From Kineococcus xinjiangensis (GTDB lineage: Bacteria > Actinomycetota > Actinomycetes > Actinomycetales > Kineococcaceae), in the NCBI RefSeq assembly GCF_002934625.1, contig NZ_PTJD01000003.1, forward strand, positions 248,001 through 312,000: a stretch of 64,000 nt of DNA, written 5' to 3'. Numbering within the stretch: position 1 is the first letter of the stretch; each line of letters opens with the position of its first letter. Positions 1 through 8,833 of the stretch are shown here, one piece after another. The notes under the pieces are model-generated. The model did no database searches, was not told where the DNA came from, and saw only the letters and a list, made by a program, of their open reading frames with translations. The position numbers and the translations under genes were made by a program.

Positions 1-1197
1 GTGGCCGGGGACGCCCTCGTGGTGGACCGTCGTCGCCTCCCGCCACGTCGTGAAGCGGGTGACGCCCTCGGGCACCGCCCACCACATCCGCCCCGGGCGG
101 CTGAAGTCCTCGCTGGGGCCGGTGTAGTAGATGCCGCCGCTGGTGGTGGGGGCGATGCGGCACTCCAGCCGCCGGACCTGCTCGGGGATGTCGAAGTGCG
201 TCCCCGCCAGCGCCTCCACCGTGGCGTCGGAGCGGGCCTGCATCCAGTCCCGGAACGCCTCCGCGCCCTCGATGCTCAGCGCAGGGTCGGCGTCGAGGGC
301 GGCCACGGCCTCGGCGACGCCGCCCCCGGGCACGACCTCCGCCGCCACCTGCCGCATCTCCTCGCGGATGCGGGTGACCTCCTCCAGTCCCCAGGCGTAG
401 GTCTCGGCGAGGTCGACCTGCGCACCCAGGAAGTAGCGCGACCAGAGCCGGTAGCGGTCGGCGCCGGCCGCGTCGGCCTCCGGCGCCCTCGGCAGCAGCT
501 CCTCCTGCAGGGTGCGCGCGAGGTCCGCGTAGGCGCCGGCCGCGGCGCGTGCGCTGGTCCGCAGCCGCTCGCGCGTGGCGTCCGGCAGTGTGCCCGCCGT
601 CGGGGCGGCGGCCGCCGCGAAGGCGTCGAAGAACCCACCGGGGCGGCCGTAGGCGGCTGCCTCCGCGGCGCAGTCCACCACCTGCCGGCGGGCGGCGACC
701 CGGCCCGCCGCGGCGGCGGTGCGGAGGGACTCCACGTAGCCGGTCACGGCGGCGGGCACGTCCGCGAGGCGCCGGGCGACCTCCTCCCACTGCTCCGGGG
801 TGTCGGTGGGCAGCAGGTCGAAGACCATGCGCAGTTCCTGCACGGGGCTGGCGATCACGTTCAGCGGGGCCAGCGTCTCGCCCGCCTCGTGCAGCTCCAG
901 GTCCAGGCCGAGGCGCTCCCGCAGCGCCGCCACCGTCACGCGGTCCACGTCGTCCACCGGCTCGGCGTCGCGCAGCCGCGCCAGGGTGCACCGTGCGAGG
1001 TCCGCGAGCGCTTCCGCGCCGGCGGGGGAGCGGTCGCCCAGCCCGGGGGCCACCTCCGCGGCGCCGATGGACAGGGCGAACAGGGGCTCCAGCTCCAGCG
1101 CGGCCTCGAAGTGGGACTCGGCCAGGGCGTCGACGGCGGTGCGCGGGCGTGCGGGGCCCTCGGAAGTGGCGTGCTGGGAGGTCTGCTGCTGGCTCAC
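1..1197 (-). CDS. DUF885 family protein (C-terminus beyond window)
   Basis: The 399 codons present run from a GTG at 1197 to the left edge, so the 3' end is missing. The protein is soluble and Ala-rich and ends in the window with the motif HEGVPGH, the metal-binding-like signature of the DUF885 family, which is related to M3-type zinc peptidases. It also carries the family segment GGIYYTGPSEDFSRPG just before it. No signal peptide is seen, so it is probably cytoplasmic. A TAGGCT hexamer lies 6 nt upstream of the GTG with no Shine-Dalgarno sequence, which suggests a leaderless transcript. Peptidase activity is only inferred from the family; the substrate is unknown. Confidence 0.8.
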   Translation of the reverse strand, partial: MSQQQTSQHATSEGPARPRTAVDALAESHFEAALELEPLFALSIGAAEVAPGLGDRSPAGAEALADLARCTLARLRDAEPVDDVDRVTVAALRERLGLDLELHEAGETLAPLNVIASPVQELRMVFDLLPTDTPEQWEEVARRLADVPAAVTGYVESLRTAAAAGRVAARRQVVDCAAEAAAYGRPGGFFDAFAAAAAPTAGTLPDATRERLRTSARAAAGAYADLARTLQEELLPRAPEADAAGADRYRLWSRYFLGAQVDLAETYAWGLEEVTRIREEMRQVAAEVVPGGGVAEAVAALDADPALSIEGAEAFRDWMQARSDATVEALAGTHFDIPEQVRRLECRIAPTTSGGIYYTGPSEDFSRPGRMWWAVPEGVTRFTTWREATTVHHEGVPGH

Positions 1198-1237
1198 CCG
1201 GCGAGCCTAGGGTCCTTCCCGCGGATCCGCGGCGCGC

Positions 1238-2272
1238 TCAGGAGCCGCTCGGCTCGTCCTCCCGCGAGGAGGTGGCGCGCAGGCTGCCGGCGTGGGCCTT
1301 CGCCGAGGGGTCGCGGCGCGACTTCGCCAGGCTCGCCACCGTGGTGATGGTGAGGATGACGCCGATGACGACGAGGGACACCGGCGTGGAGATCTGCGGG
1401 GCGGAGTGCCAGATCGTGTGGGCCCAGTGCAGGACGAGCTTGAGGCCGATGAACGCCAGCACGAGCGCCAGACCGGTCGAGAGGTAGACCAGCCGGTCCA
1501 GCAGGCCCTGCACGAGGAAGTACAGCGCCCGCAGGCCGAGCAGGGCGAAGGCGTTGGCGGCGAAGACGATGAACGCCTCCTGCGTCACCCCGAAGACCGC
1601 GGGGATGGAGTCCAGGGCGAACAGCAGGTCCGTGCCGCCGATGGCGATGAGCACGACGAACAGCGGGGTCACCACCCGCTTCCCGTCCAGCCGCACCGTC
1701 AGCTTCCCGCCGTGGTACTCCGAGGTGGTGGGCAGCACCCGCTTCGTGGCGCGCACGAGCGCGTTGTCCTCGACGTCAGGGTCCTCGTTGCGGTGCCGGA
1801 AGAGCTGCACGGCCGTCCAGATCAGCAGCAGCCCGAACACCAGGAACATGAAGGAGAACAGGTTCAGCAGGGCCGCGCCGACCGCGATGAACGCCGCCCG
1901 CATGATGAGGGCGAGGACGATCCCGAAGGTGAGCACCTTCTGCTGGTGCTCCGCGGGCACGGCGAACGTCGTCATGATGATGACGAAGACGAAGAGGTTG
2001 TCGACGGAGAGGCTCTTCTCCACGAGGTAGCCGGCGAAGTACTCGGTGCCGTACTGCCATCCGGCGAGAGAGCCCAGCACCACGCCGAAGGCGATGGCGA
2101 TGCCGATGTAGAACACCGACCAGACCGTCGCCTCCTTGAACCCCACCGCGTGCGGGCGCAGCGCCCCCACGGCCAGGTCGAGCGCCAGCAGCGCCAGGAT
2201 GACGCCGATGGTGACGGCCCACGCCGCACCGGTGACCTCCACGGAAACCTCCTTGCTCGGGTTTGCCTCCAT
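1238..2272 (-). CDS. TerC family integral membrane protein
   Basis: This 344-residue protein has about nine hydrophobic segments and the two acidic membrane motifs of the TerC/Alx family, SVDNLFVFV near residue 89 and ALDSIPAVFG near residue 220. Members are linked to tellurite resistance and, in better-studied cases, to manganese export and metal loading of secreted enzymes. The hydrophilic C-terminal tail is rich in Arg, Ser and Asp. The start at 2272 has GGGAG about 4 nt upstream. I looked for a yybP-ykoY manganese riboswitch ahead of it and saw none; a terminator of the upstream gene lies there instead. The transported ion cannot be read from the sequence. Confidence 0.9.
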   Translation of the reverse strand: MEANPSKEVSVEVTGAAWAVTIGVILALLALDLAVGALRPHAVGFKEATVWSVFYIGIAIAFGVVLGSLAGWQYGTEYFAGYLVEKSLSVDNLFVFVIIMTTFAVPAEHQQKVLTFGIVLALIMRAAFIAVGAALLNLFSFMFLVFGLLLIWTAVQLFRHRNEDPDVEDNALVRATKRVLPTTSEYHGGKLTVRLDGKRVVTPLFVVLIAIGGTDLLFALDSIPAVFGVTQEAFIVFAANAFALLGLRALYFLVQGLLDRLVYLSTGLALVLAFIGLKLVLHWAHTIWHSAPQISTPVSLVVIGVILTITTVASLAKSRRDPSAKAHAGSLRATSSREDEPSGS

Positions 2273-2333
2273 GCTCCCGACGAGTCACCCCGCCCGCCAC
2301 CCGGTGACGTCCGTCCCCGGGTGGGGGGCGAAC

Positions 2334-2379
2334 GGCGGACGGGGCCGGGAGGACTCGCGCCCTCCCGGCCCCGTCCGCC
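2334..2379 (-). terminator. 19-bp stem terminator after siderophore-binding gene
   Basis: Arms 2334-2352 and 2361-2379 are perfect reverse complements (19 bp) around an 8-nt loop. It lies just downstream of the stop of the lipoprotein gene and ahead of terC. There is no clear U-tract, as is common in high-GC actinobacteria. Confidence 0.75.
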
Positions 2380-2393
2380 GCCTCGGCGTCCCG

Positions 2394-3428
2394 TCAGGCG
2401 GGCACGTCCTGCGCCGCAGCCGACAGCTCCGCCACGTAGCGGTCCAGGAACCACGGCACGTTGAGCACGCTCGGGGCGGAGGTGGCGGTGATGTACGTCT
2501 TGTCCTCCATCCACACGACCGCGCCGTTGCGCACGGCGGGGATGGTGCCGTAGACGGGGTCGGCGGCGAACTGCGCCAGCGGCAGGACGTCGGCGTAGCC
2601 GACGAGGATGTCGGAGTCGACGTCGTGGACGCGCTCCTTGCTCACCTCGGAGTAGAAGGTGGTCGCGCCCTCGGCGAGCTTCGCCACCCCCGGGGGGACG
2701 GCCAGGCCCATGTCCACGAGCAGGTCGACGCGCGAGTCGCCGGGCAGGTACACGCCGAGGTTGCCGTCCGTGGCGTAGGTGTAGGTGAAGGTCTTGCCGG
2801 CGAGCTCGGGGCGCGCCTCGGCGGCGGCCGTGAGGGCGTCCTGGGTCTGCTCCACCAGCGCCTCGGCCTCCTCCTCCTTGCCGACGGCCCTGCCGACGAT
2901 GGTGGCCTGCTCCTGCCAGGTCGTCTTCCAGGCCGCCTCGGGGTAGGCGACGGTGGGGGCGATCTGCTCGAGCTTGGCGTAGTCGTCGGGCGTGATGCCG
3001 GACTGGACGGCGACGATGAGGTCGGGGCGGGAGGCCGCGATCGACTCGAACGGGACCTCGCCGTTGTCGGCGCTGGGGTGCAGCTCGGTCTTGGCGGGGT
3101 CATAGTGCCCCTCCCACCACGGGTAGGTGCCGTCGGCGTCCGCGCCGTAGTCGCCCTTCGGGACCGCCACCGGGTCCACCCCGAGGGCCCACAGGACGTC
3201 GGCGGAGCCCCATCCGATGACGACGACGCGCTCGGGCTGCTCCTCGATCTCGGTCGCGCCGAGGGCGTGCTCGATGGTGACCGGGAACGCGCCGGTGGAT
3301 GCGCTCTCGGTGCCGCCCGCCGCCGGGCTGGAGGTGCTCGGCGCGTCCGAGCCGCAGGCGGCGAGGGCGAGGGACAGGGCGGCGGTGGCTGCAGCGGTGA
3401 GGGCGCGGCGGCGGTCCAGCAGGGGCAC
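2394..3428 (-). CDS. iron-siderophore ABC transporter substrate-binding lipoprotein
   Basis: The protein has 344 residues with an N-terminal signal and lipobox ending at Cys25 (ALAAC), so it is probably a membrane-anchored lipoprotein. The body is a FecB/FhuD-type class III binding fold: the segment PERVVVIGWGSADVLWALG is typical of its first lobe. It would capture ferric siderophore and hand it to a FecCD-type permease, but no permease or ATPase gene is next to it, so it is an orphan binding protein here. The GTG start at 3428 has GGAGA upstream. Two DtxR/IdeR-like iron boxes at 3463-3481 and 3493-3511 sit where its promoter must be, implying repression when iron is plentiful. Confidence 0.9.
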   Translation of the reverse strand: MPLLDRRRALTAAATAALSLALAACGSDAPSTSSPAAGGTESASTGAFPVTIEHALGATEIEEQPERVVVIGWGSADVLWALGVDPVAVPKGDYGADADGTYPWWEGHYDPAKTELHPSADNGEVPFESIAASRPDLIVAVQSGITPDDYAKLEQIAPTVAYPEAAWKTTWQEQATIVGRAVGKEEEAEALVEQTQDALTAAAEARPELAGKTFTYTYATDGNLGVYLPGDSRVDLLVDMGLAVPPGVAKLAEGATTFYSEVSKERVHDVDSDILVGYADVLPLAQFAADPVYGTIPAVRNGAVVWMEDKTYITATSAPSVLNVPWFLDRYVAELSAAAQDVPA

Positions 3429-3462
3429 GGGTTCTCCGGAGGTCGCGGAACGGGTCCGTCGG

Positions 3463-3511
3463 TCAGGTACGGCTCACCTAACCACAGCCACTGTAGGAAT
3501 GCCTAACCTCA
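3463..3511 (-). promoter_or_regulatory. tandem DtxR/IdeR-like iron boxes
   Basis: Two 19-bp sites match the actinobacterial iron box TTAGGTTAGGCTAACCTAA. The site at 3463-3481 agrees at 15 of 19 positions and the one at 3493-3511 at about 13 of 19. They are 11 bp apart, directly upstream of the siderophore-binding lipoprotein gene. Control by an IdeR/DtxR-type repressor is inferred from the match and the gene's role. Confidence 0.75.
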
Positions 3512-3528
3512 CCCGTGTGGTGATGATC

Positions 3529-3864
3529 TCAGCGGGGCAGGCCGCTGCGCCGCCACCCGTCGATGCCCTTGTACTGACCGCGCAGCAGCTGGTGCGCACG
3601 GTCCGTCCACGCCGAGGTGACCAGCGGCTGCGGGCGCGGCCCCGACCGCGCGCGGGTGCGGGCCAGCGCACCCACCACCGCGGTCAGCGCCGCCAGCTCC
3701 TCCTCGTCGAGCGTGCCCCGCACGATGCGCAGCGCGCTCTCGGCGACCGCGCCGTCCCGCACCGTCCCGCTCTCCAGGGGGGCGCGGCGCCGGTCCGGCC
3801 CCTGGAACGGCAGCTGCCGCACGCGCCGCTCCGGCGAGTGGGCCCGCGTCGCACGGGCGCTCAC
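3529..3864 (-). CDS. accE5: acyl-CoA carboxylase epsilon subunit
   Basis: A 111-residue protein whose start GTG (3864) overlaps the stop of the carboxyltransferase gene as GTGA. After a variable basic N-terminus it has the epsilon-family block [20 protein letters not shown] at about residues 45-64, followed by [11 protein letters not shown]. The small epsilon subunit bridges alpha and beta subunits in actinobacterial acetyl/propionyl-CoA carboxylases. Its position directly after accD matches the accD5-accE5 arrangement of mycobacteria and streptomycetes. The biotinylated alpha subunit for this pair is not adjacent. Confidence 0.88.
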   Translation of the reverse strand: MSARATRAHSPERRVRQLPFQGPDRRRAPLESGTVRDGAVAESALRIVRGTLDEEELAALTAVVGALARTRARSGPRPQPLVTSAWTDRAHQLLRGQYKGIDGWRRSGLPR

Positions 3865-5501
3865 AGCGGGATGTTCCCGTGCTTCTTCGCCGGCAGGCTG
3901 GCGCGCTTGGTGGTCAGCGCCCGCAGCGCCCGCACCACGTGCGCACGCGTCGAGCTGGGCTCGATGACGGCGTCGACGTAGCCGCGCTCGGCCGCCACGT
4001 ACGGGTTGGCCAGCGTCTCCTCGTAGTCGGCCACGAGGTCGGCGCGCACCTCCTCCGCGTCCTCCCCGGCCTCGGCCAGCGTCTTGCGGTGCAGGATGTT
4101 CACCGCGCCCTGCGCGCCCATCACCGCGATCTGCGCCGTCGGCCACGCCAGGCACACGTCGGCGCCCATCTCCTTGGAGCCCATCACGATGTACGCGCCG
4201 CCGTACGCCTTGCGCGTGATGACCGTCACGAGCGGCACCGTCGCCTCGGCGTAGGCGTAGAGCAGCTTCGCGCCGCGGCGGATGATGCCGTTCCACTCCT
4301 GCTCGGTGCCCGGCAGGAAGCCCGGGACGTCCACGAACGTCAGCACCGGCACGTTGAAGGCGTCGCACATCCGCACGAAGCGGGCGGCCTTCTCGCTGGC
4401 GTCGATGTCGAGCGTGCCGGCCAGCTGCTGCGGCTGGTTCGCCACCACGCCGACGCTGCGGCCCTCCACCCGCCCGAAGCCGACGATCACGTTGGGCGCG
4501 AACAGCTCCCCGAGCTCGAGGAACTCCGAGTCGTCGAGGACGTGGGCGATCACCCGGTGCATGTCGTAGGGCTGGTTGGCCGAGTCCGGCACCAGCGTGT
4601 CCAGGTCCAGGTCCTCCGGCAGCGCCTCCAGCGCCACCTCCACCCCCGGCAGCACCGGCGGGTCCGTGAGGTTGTTGCTGGGCAGGTAGGACAGCAGCTC
4701 CCGCACGTAGGCGATCGCGTCCTCCTCGTCCACCGCCAGGTGCTGCGCCGCGCCGCTGCGGCTGTTGTGGGTGCGCCCGCCGCCCAGCTCCTCGAAGCCG
4801 ACGTCCTCGCCCGTCACCGTCTTGATGACGTCAGGGCCCGTGACGAACATGTGCGAGGTGCCGTCCACCATGACGGTCACGTCGGTGAGGGCGGGGGAGT
4901 ACACCGCGCCGCCCGCGCACGGGCCCATCACCAGCGACACCTGCGGGACCACGCCGGAGGCCGCGACGTTGCGCCGGAAGATCGACGCGTACTGCACCAG
5001 GGAGACCACGCCCTCCTGGATGCGGGCGCCGCCGGAGTCGTTGATGCCGACGACCGGGCAGCCCACCCGCAGCGCGAAGTCCTGCACCTTGATGATCTTC
5101 TGCCCGTGGACCTCGCCGAGGGAGCCGCCCAGCACCGTGAAGTCCTGCGCGTAGACGGCCACGGTGCGCCCGTCGACCGTGCCGTAGCCGGTGACCACCC
5201 CGTCGCCGTAGGGGCGGGAGCGCTCCATCCCGAAGTTGGTGGAGCGGTGCCGCGCCAGGGCGTCCATCTCCACGAAGGAGTCCTCGTCCAGCAGCAGGGC
5301 GATGCGCTCGCGGGCGGTGAGCTTGCCCTTGGCGTGCTGGCGCTCCACGGCCCGCTCGGAGCCCGCGTGCACGGCCTCCTCCGTGCGGCGCCGCAGGTCG
5401 GCGAGCTTGCCCGCCGTGGTGTGCAGGTCCGGCCTCGCGGTCCTGCCGGCGGTCCGCCCCCCGGTGGTGGCGGCGACGTCGGTGTCCTGGGTGCTCGTCA
5501 C
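3861..5501 (-). CDS. accD5: propionyl/acyl-CoA carboxylase beta subunit (carboxyltransferase)
   Basis: This 546-residue protein is full length for an AccD5/PccB beta subunit, which transfers carboxyl from biotin to propionyl- or acetyl-CoA to give (methyl)malonyl-CoA. Both crotonase-like halves are present; the oxyanion-hole glycines are visible in [11 protein letters not shown] (N-terminal half) and [15 protein letters not shown] (C-terminal half). The acyl-CoA choice depends on one pocket residue I did not try to assign. The GTG start at 5501 has TACAGT 8 nt upstream and no SD, so the transcript may be leaderless. It is divergent from birA, which biotinylates its partner alpha subunit; this pairing is conserved in actinobacteria. 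Confidence 0.93.
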   Translation of the reverse strand: MTSTQDTDVAATTGGRTAGRTARPDLHTTAGKLADLRRRTEEAVHAGSERAVERQHAKGKLTARERIALLLDEDSFVEMDALARHRSTNFGMERSRPYGDGVVTGYGTVDGRTVAVYAQDFTVLGGSLGEVHGQKIIKVQDFALRVGCPVVGINDSGGARIQEGVVSLVQYASIFRRNVAASGVVPQVSLVMGPCAGGAVYSPALTDVTVMVDGTSHMFVTGPDVIKTVTGEDVGFEELGGGRTHNSRSGAAQHLAVDEEDAIAYVRELLSYLPSNNLTDPPVLPGVEVALEALPEDLDLDTLVPDSANQPYDMHRVIAHVLDDSEFLELGELFAPNVIVGFGRVEGRSVGVVANQPQQLAGTLDIDASEKAARFVRMCDAFNVPVLTFVDVPGFLPGTEQEWNGIIRRGAKLLYAYAEATVPLVTVITRKAYGGAYIVMGSKEMGADVCLAWPTAQIAVMGAQGAVNILHRKTLAEAGEDAEEVRADLVADYEETLANPYVAAERGYVDAVIEPSSTRAHVVRALRALTTKRASLPAKKHGNIPL

Positions 5502-5595
5502 GGGGGTGAACTGTAGTCGCCGCCGCGGTGGTCGCAGCCCGCTCGCGACCGCCGCCGGCTGCGCCCCGGCACGTCAGCGCCGTAGCGTGGGGCGG

Positions 5596-6564
5596 GTGAC
5601 GACGCAGGGCGGACCCCCCGCCGGCCCCGGTTCCGAGCCCCCCGCCGAACCCGCCGCCGCGGCCTGGAGCGACCTCGACCGCCCCCCGCTGCGCACGCCC
5701 GCGCTGCGCCGCGCGCTGTGCGGGGAGGGCGGCTGGCGCAGCCTCGACGTCGTGGCGGGCACCGGCTCCACCAACGCCGACCTCGCCGCCCGCGCCCGGG
5801 AGGGGGAGGCCGGCGGGGCCGTCCTCGTCGCCGAGCACCAGAGCGCCGGCCGTGGCCGCCTCGGCCGGGACTGGGTGGCACCGCCGCGCTCGGCGCTGAC
5901 CGTCTCCGTGCTGCTGCGTCCCCGGGTGCCCCCGGCGCGCTGGGCGTGGCTGCCGCTGCTCACCGGCCTGGCGGTCGCCGACGCGCTCGTCGCGGTCGCG
6001 GGCCTGCCGGCGCGGCTGAAGTGGCCCAACGACGTCCTCGTGCCCGTCCGCGGCCGCGGCACCGGGGCCGTCAGCACCGAGTCGAAGGTGTGCGGGGTGC
6101 TCGCGGAGGCCGTCGGCGACGGTGCCGTGGTCCTCGGGGCCGGTCTCAACGTCTCCCAGCGCGACGACGAGCTGCCCCCGCCGCCGGCGACGTCCACGGG
6201 CGCCACCGCGCCGCCGCCCACCTCCCTGCTGCTGGCCGGCGCCGCCACCCTCGACCGCGACACCCTGCTGCGGGCCTACCTGCGGGCGCTGCGCCGCCGC
6301 TTCGACGACTGGGAGGCGGCGGGAGGGGATCCCACCGCCAGCGGTGTGGGCGCCGCCTACCGCGAGGCGTGCAGCACGCTCGGGGCCGAGGTCCTCGCGG
6401 AGCTGCCCGGCGGGCCGGTGCTGGCCGGGCGGGCGGAGGAGGTCGACGACGAGGGCAGGCTCGTGGTGGCTGAACTCGGCGGCGGGGACGCTTCAGCGGG
6501 CGGCGTGCCCGGTCGCACCGCGCTCGCGGCCGCCGACGTCGTGCACGTGCGCCGCGCCGGCTGA
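5596..6564 (+). CDS. birA: biotin-[acetyl-CoA-carboxylase] ligase
   Basis: A 322-residue class I BirA without an N-terminal DNA-binding domain. It activates biotin with ATP and attaches it to the lysine of biotin carboxyl carrier domains such as that of the accA1 product at 38.9 kb. Signature motifs are GTGSTN near residue 57, GRGRLGRDW near 89, and KWPNDVL near 142. The GTG at 5596 is chosen because TAGCGT lies 7 nt before it with no SD, a leaderless arrangement, and because family homology begins soon after. The last 72 bp overlap, tail to tail, the coding end of the GtrA gene on the other strand. Confidence 0.95.
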   Translation: MTTQGGPPAGPGSEPPAEPAAAAWSDLDRPPLRTPALRRALCGEGGWRSLDVVAGTGSTNADLAARAREGEAGGAVLVAEHQSAGRGRLGRDWVAPPRSALTVSVLLRPRVPPARWAWLPLLTGLAVADALVAVAGLPARLKWPNDVLVPVRGRGTGAVSTESKVCGVLAEAVGDGAVVLGAGLNVSQRDDELPPPPATSTGATAPPPTSLLLAGAATLDRDTLLRAYLRALRRRFDDWEAAGGDPTASGVGAAYREACSTLGAEVLAELPGGPVLAGRAEEVDDEGRLVVAELGGGDASAGGVPGRTALAAADVVHVRRAG

Positions 6565-7164
6565 GGGCGCGTCCGTCGCGGTGGTGATCCCGGCGCCGGC
6601 GTCACCGGCGGTGGGGCCCTCCGCGGTGGCCTCGTCCCCGGTGGTGGCCGCCGCGGCGGCGCTGGGCACGTCCGCGGCCGGCCGGACGAAGACGAAGGTC
6701 CGGTACGCGTAGAAGCGGAAGGCCGTGCCGAGGACCAGGCCCACCCCGTTGCCCGACACGTTCTGCGCCAGCGGGGAGCGCAGCCCCAGCACGTACACGG
6801 TGAAGCCCAGGCACGCGAGGGCGATGAGCAGCCCGCAGGCGTTCATCACGCCGAAGAGCACCAGCTCCCGGAGCTTGCCGGGCTGGTTGCGGTGGCGGAA
6901 CGTCCAGTAGCGGTTGCCGAGCCAGGAGCAGAGCGTGGCGACCGCCACGGAGATCACCTTCGCGGTGAGCGGCTTGTGCCACAGCAGGCCCTGACCGTCG
7001 GGGCCGGCGAAGCACAGCAGGTTGTACACGCCGATGTCGACGACGAACGCGACCGCGCCGACGACGCCGAACTTGGCGACCTCGCGCACCACCACGTCGA
7101 AGGTCGTCCGCAGCCTCGCCGCCAGACCCCCGGGGCCCTTCCGGCCGTCGTCCGCCTGCGCCAC
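6493..7164 (-). CDS. GtrA family membrane protein
   Basis: A 223-residue protein with four predicted membrane segments of the GtrA/PF04138 family (FGVVGAVAFVVDIGVYNLL at about 33-51; NRYWTFRHR; FGVMNACGLLIAL). GtrA proteins are thought to help flip polyprenyl-linked sugars across the membrane. The tail after about residue 165 is a low-complexity Ala/Thr/Gly extension that runs into the 3' end of birA on the other strand. The GTG start at 7164 has AGGAG about 10 nt upstream; the open frame continues further up but without family similarity. The birA-GtrA-purK neighbourhood matches Rv3279c-Rv3277-Rv3276c in Mycobacterium, from recall. Confidence 0.88.
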   Translation of the reverse strand: MAQADDGRKGPGGLAARLRTTFDVVVREVAKFGVVGAVAFVVDIGVYNLLCFAGPDGQGLLWHKPLTAKVISVAVATLCSWLGNRYWTFRHRNQPGKLRELVLFGVMNACGLLIALACLGFTVYVLGLRSPLAQNVSGNGVGLVLGTAFRFYAYRTFVFVRPAADVPSAAAAATTGDEATAEGPTAGDAGAGITTATDAPSAGAAHVHDVGGRERGATGHAAR

Positions 7165-7300
7165 GGTGGGGAGTGCTCCTGCTCGTCGTCGACTGTCGGG
7201 TCCGGTTCCGGGCGAAGCGACCCGCACCGCGCCCCTGCGGGCAGTGTGCCGCACGGGCGCCCGGCAGCGCGCACGGGCGCGGCGGCCGCGCCCGCCGGGG

Positions 7301-7414
7301 TCACCCCTTCGGCTGCCGCTCCACCTCGGGGCGGGCGCCGAGGCGCGTCTCCATGTGCATGGCACCGAGGATGCCGGTGACGACGAGCGCGACGCAGGCG
7401 ATGAGCGTGAACAT
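7301..7414 (-). CDS. 37-residue single-pass membrane peptide
   Basis: A short frame (ATG at 7414) encodes a peptide with one hydrophobic helix at residues 2-20 ([16 protein letters not shown]) and a basic tail. It has a strong Shine-Dalgarno sequence, GAGGGAG, 5 nt before the ATG, which supports translation. No family is recognised. A structured leader (7454-7509) lies upstream, and purK starts divergently. It could act as a small regulatory membrane peptide, but no function is assigned. Confidence 0.5.
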   Translation of the reverse strand: MFTLIACVALVVTGILGAMHMETRLGARPEVERQPKG

Positions 7415-7453
7415 GGATCTCCCTCTCGGCCGGTGCTCCCGGCCCTCGACTGC

Positions 7454-7509
7454 ATGCCGGAGCCCCCGCCCGGCGGGGCAAGCCTCTCGCGAGGATGCGG
7501 GTCCGGCAT
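7454..7509 (-). ncRNA. candidate structured 5' leader of the small membrane peptide gene
   Basis: Read on the minus strand, arms 7509-7502 and 7461-7454 form a perfect 8-bp closing stem. Inside are two hairpins: CCTC-GCGA-GAGG with a GNRA-type tetraloop (7494-7483), and a 6-bp GC stem (7478-7473 with 7469-7464). This three-way-junction layout lies 40 nt upstream of the peptide's start codon. I do not recognise it as a known riboswitch class. It may equally be a chance GC-rich fold. Confidence 0.35.
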
Positions 7510-7618
7510 CTCCGGACACGCCGGTCGCACCGAGCGTTGTCAAGACTTCACCGACGGTCGATCCCCGCCACCCGCGGGCGCCACGACCCCCGGGGAACAG
7601 GCCCTAGGCTCCTCGGAC

Positions 7619-8833
7619 GTGACGACACAGCCCCACGATCCGCCGCCCTACGCACGCCCCGGGGGGTTCCCGGTGGTCGGTGTCGTCGGTGGCGGCCAGC
7701 TCGCCCGGATGATGCAGCCGCCGGCCGTCGCGCTCGGCGTGCGCCTGCAGGTCCTGGCGGAGTCCCCGGCGGCCAGCGCCGCGCAGGTCATCAACCCCGC
7801 CCCGCTCGGCGCCGCCGACGACCTCGACGCCCTGCGCCGCTTCGCCGCGGAGTGCGACGCCGTGACGTTCGACCACGAGCACGTCCCCACCGAGCACCTG
7901 CGCGCCCTGCAGGAGGCCGGGGCCTCCGTCCAGCCGGGCCCCGACGCCCTCGTCCACGCCCAGGACAAGATCGTCATGCGCCGCCGGCTCACCGCCCTCG
8001 GCGTGCCCTGCCCGCGGTGGGCGGAGGTCGCCGACGCCGCCGGACTGCGCCGCTTCGGCGACGAGACCGGCTGGCCGGTGGTGCTCAAGACCCCCCGCGG
8101 CGGCTACGACGGCAAGGGCGTCCTCGTCGTCGACGGACCCGAGGGCGACTGGCGCGCGACGGCCGACGCCTGGTGGGAGCGCGGCCCGCTGCTGGCCGAG
8201 GAGCGCGTCGACTTCACCCGCGAGCTCGCCGCGCTCGTCGCCCGCAGCCCCTCCGGGCAGGCGGCGGCGTGGCCGGTCGTGCAGACCGTGCAGGCCGGCG
8301 GCGTCTGCCGCGAGGTCGTCGCCCCCGCCCCGGACCTCGACCCCGGCCTCGCCGCCGGCGCCACGGACACCGCCCTGCGCATCGCGGAGGGCCTCGGCGT
8401 GACGGGCGTGCTGGCCGTGGAGATGTTCGAGGTGCAGCGCGACGGGCGCACGGAGGTCCTCGTCAACGAGCTGGCGATGAGGCCGCACAACTCCGGGCAC
8501 TGGAGCATCGACGGGTCGGTGACGTCGCAGTTCGAGCAGCACCTGCGCGCGGTGCTGGACCTGCCGCTGGGCGACCCCCGGCCGCGGGCGCCGTGGACGG
8601 TGATGGTCAACGTCCTCGGCCGCCGCGACCCGGAGCCGCGCCACCTCGACCTCTTCCGCTCCTACCTGCACGTCATGGCGCACGACCCCGCCGTCAAGGT
8701 GCACCTGTACGGCAAGGAGCAGCGGGCCGGGCGCAAGCTCGGGCACGTGACCGCCTACGGCGACGACCTGGACGCCGTCCTCGACCGCGCGCGGCACGCC
8801 GCCGCCTTCATCGCAGGGGAGATCGACGCATGA
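7619..8833 (+). CDS. purK: 5-(carboxyamino)imidazole ribonucleotide synthase
   Basis: A 404-residue ATP-grasp enzyme that carboxylates AIR with bicarbonate and ATP to N5-CAIR in purine synthesis. The N-terminal dinucleotide-like motif [10 protein letters not shown] (about 24-33), the ATP-grasp segment [10 protein letters not shown], and the C-terminal [18 protein letters not shown]-type block (here [13 protein letters not shown]) are all present. The GTG at 7619 has TAGGCT 8 nt upstream and no SD, suggesting a leaderless mRNA. Its stop overlaps the purE start as ATGA, so the two consecutive pathway enzymes are translationally coupled. Confidence 0.95.
   Translation: MTTQPHDPPPYARPGGFPVVGVVGGGQLARMMQPPAVALGVRLQVLAESPAASAAQVINPAPLGAADDLDALRRFAAECDAVTFDHEHVPTEHLRALQEAGASVQPGPDALVHAQDKIVMRRRLTALGVPCPRWAEVADAAGLRRFGDETGWPVVLKTPRGGYDGKGVLVVDGPEGDWRATADAWWERGPLLAEERVDFTRELAALVARSPSGQAAAWPVVQTVQAGGVCREVVAPAPDLDPGLAAGATDTALRIAEGLGVTGVLAVEMFEVQRDGRTEVLVNELAMRPHNSGHWSIDGSVTSQFEQHLRAVLDLPLGDPRPRAPWTVMVNVLGRRDPEPRHLDLFRSYLHVMAHDPAVKVHLYGKEQRAGRKLGHVTAYGDDLDAVLDRARHAAAFIAGEIDA

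Noticed and set aside
2273-2393. Possible manganese (yybP-ykoY) riboswitch before terC
   Set aside because: The only strong fold is a simple 19-bp hairpin placed as the terminator of the upstream gene; conserved riboswitch loops are absent.
3879-5516. A 545-codon open frame on the plus strand opposite accD5
   Set aside because: It is exactly antisense to a well-conserved carboxyltransferase, is His/Arg/Val-rich as expected of a reverse-complement shadow, and has no family motif. Many similar frames exist in this GC-rich window.
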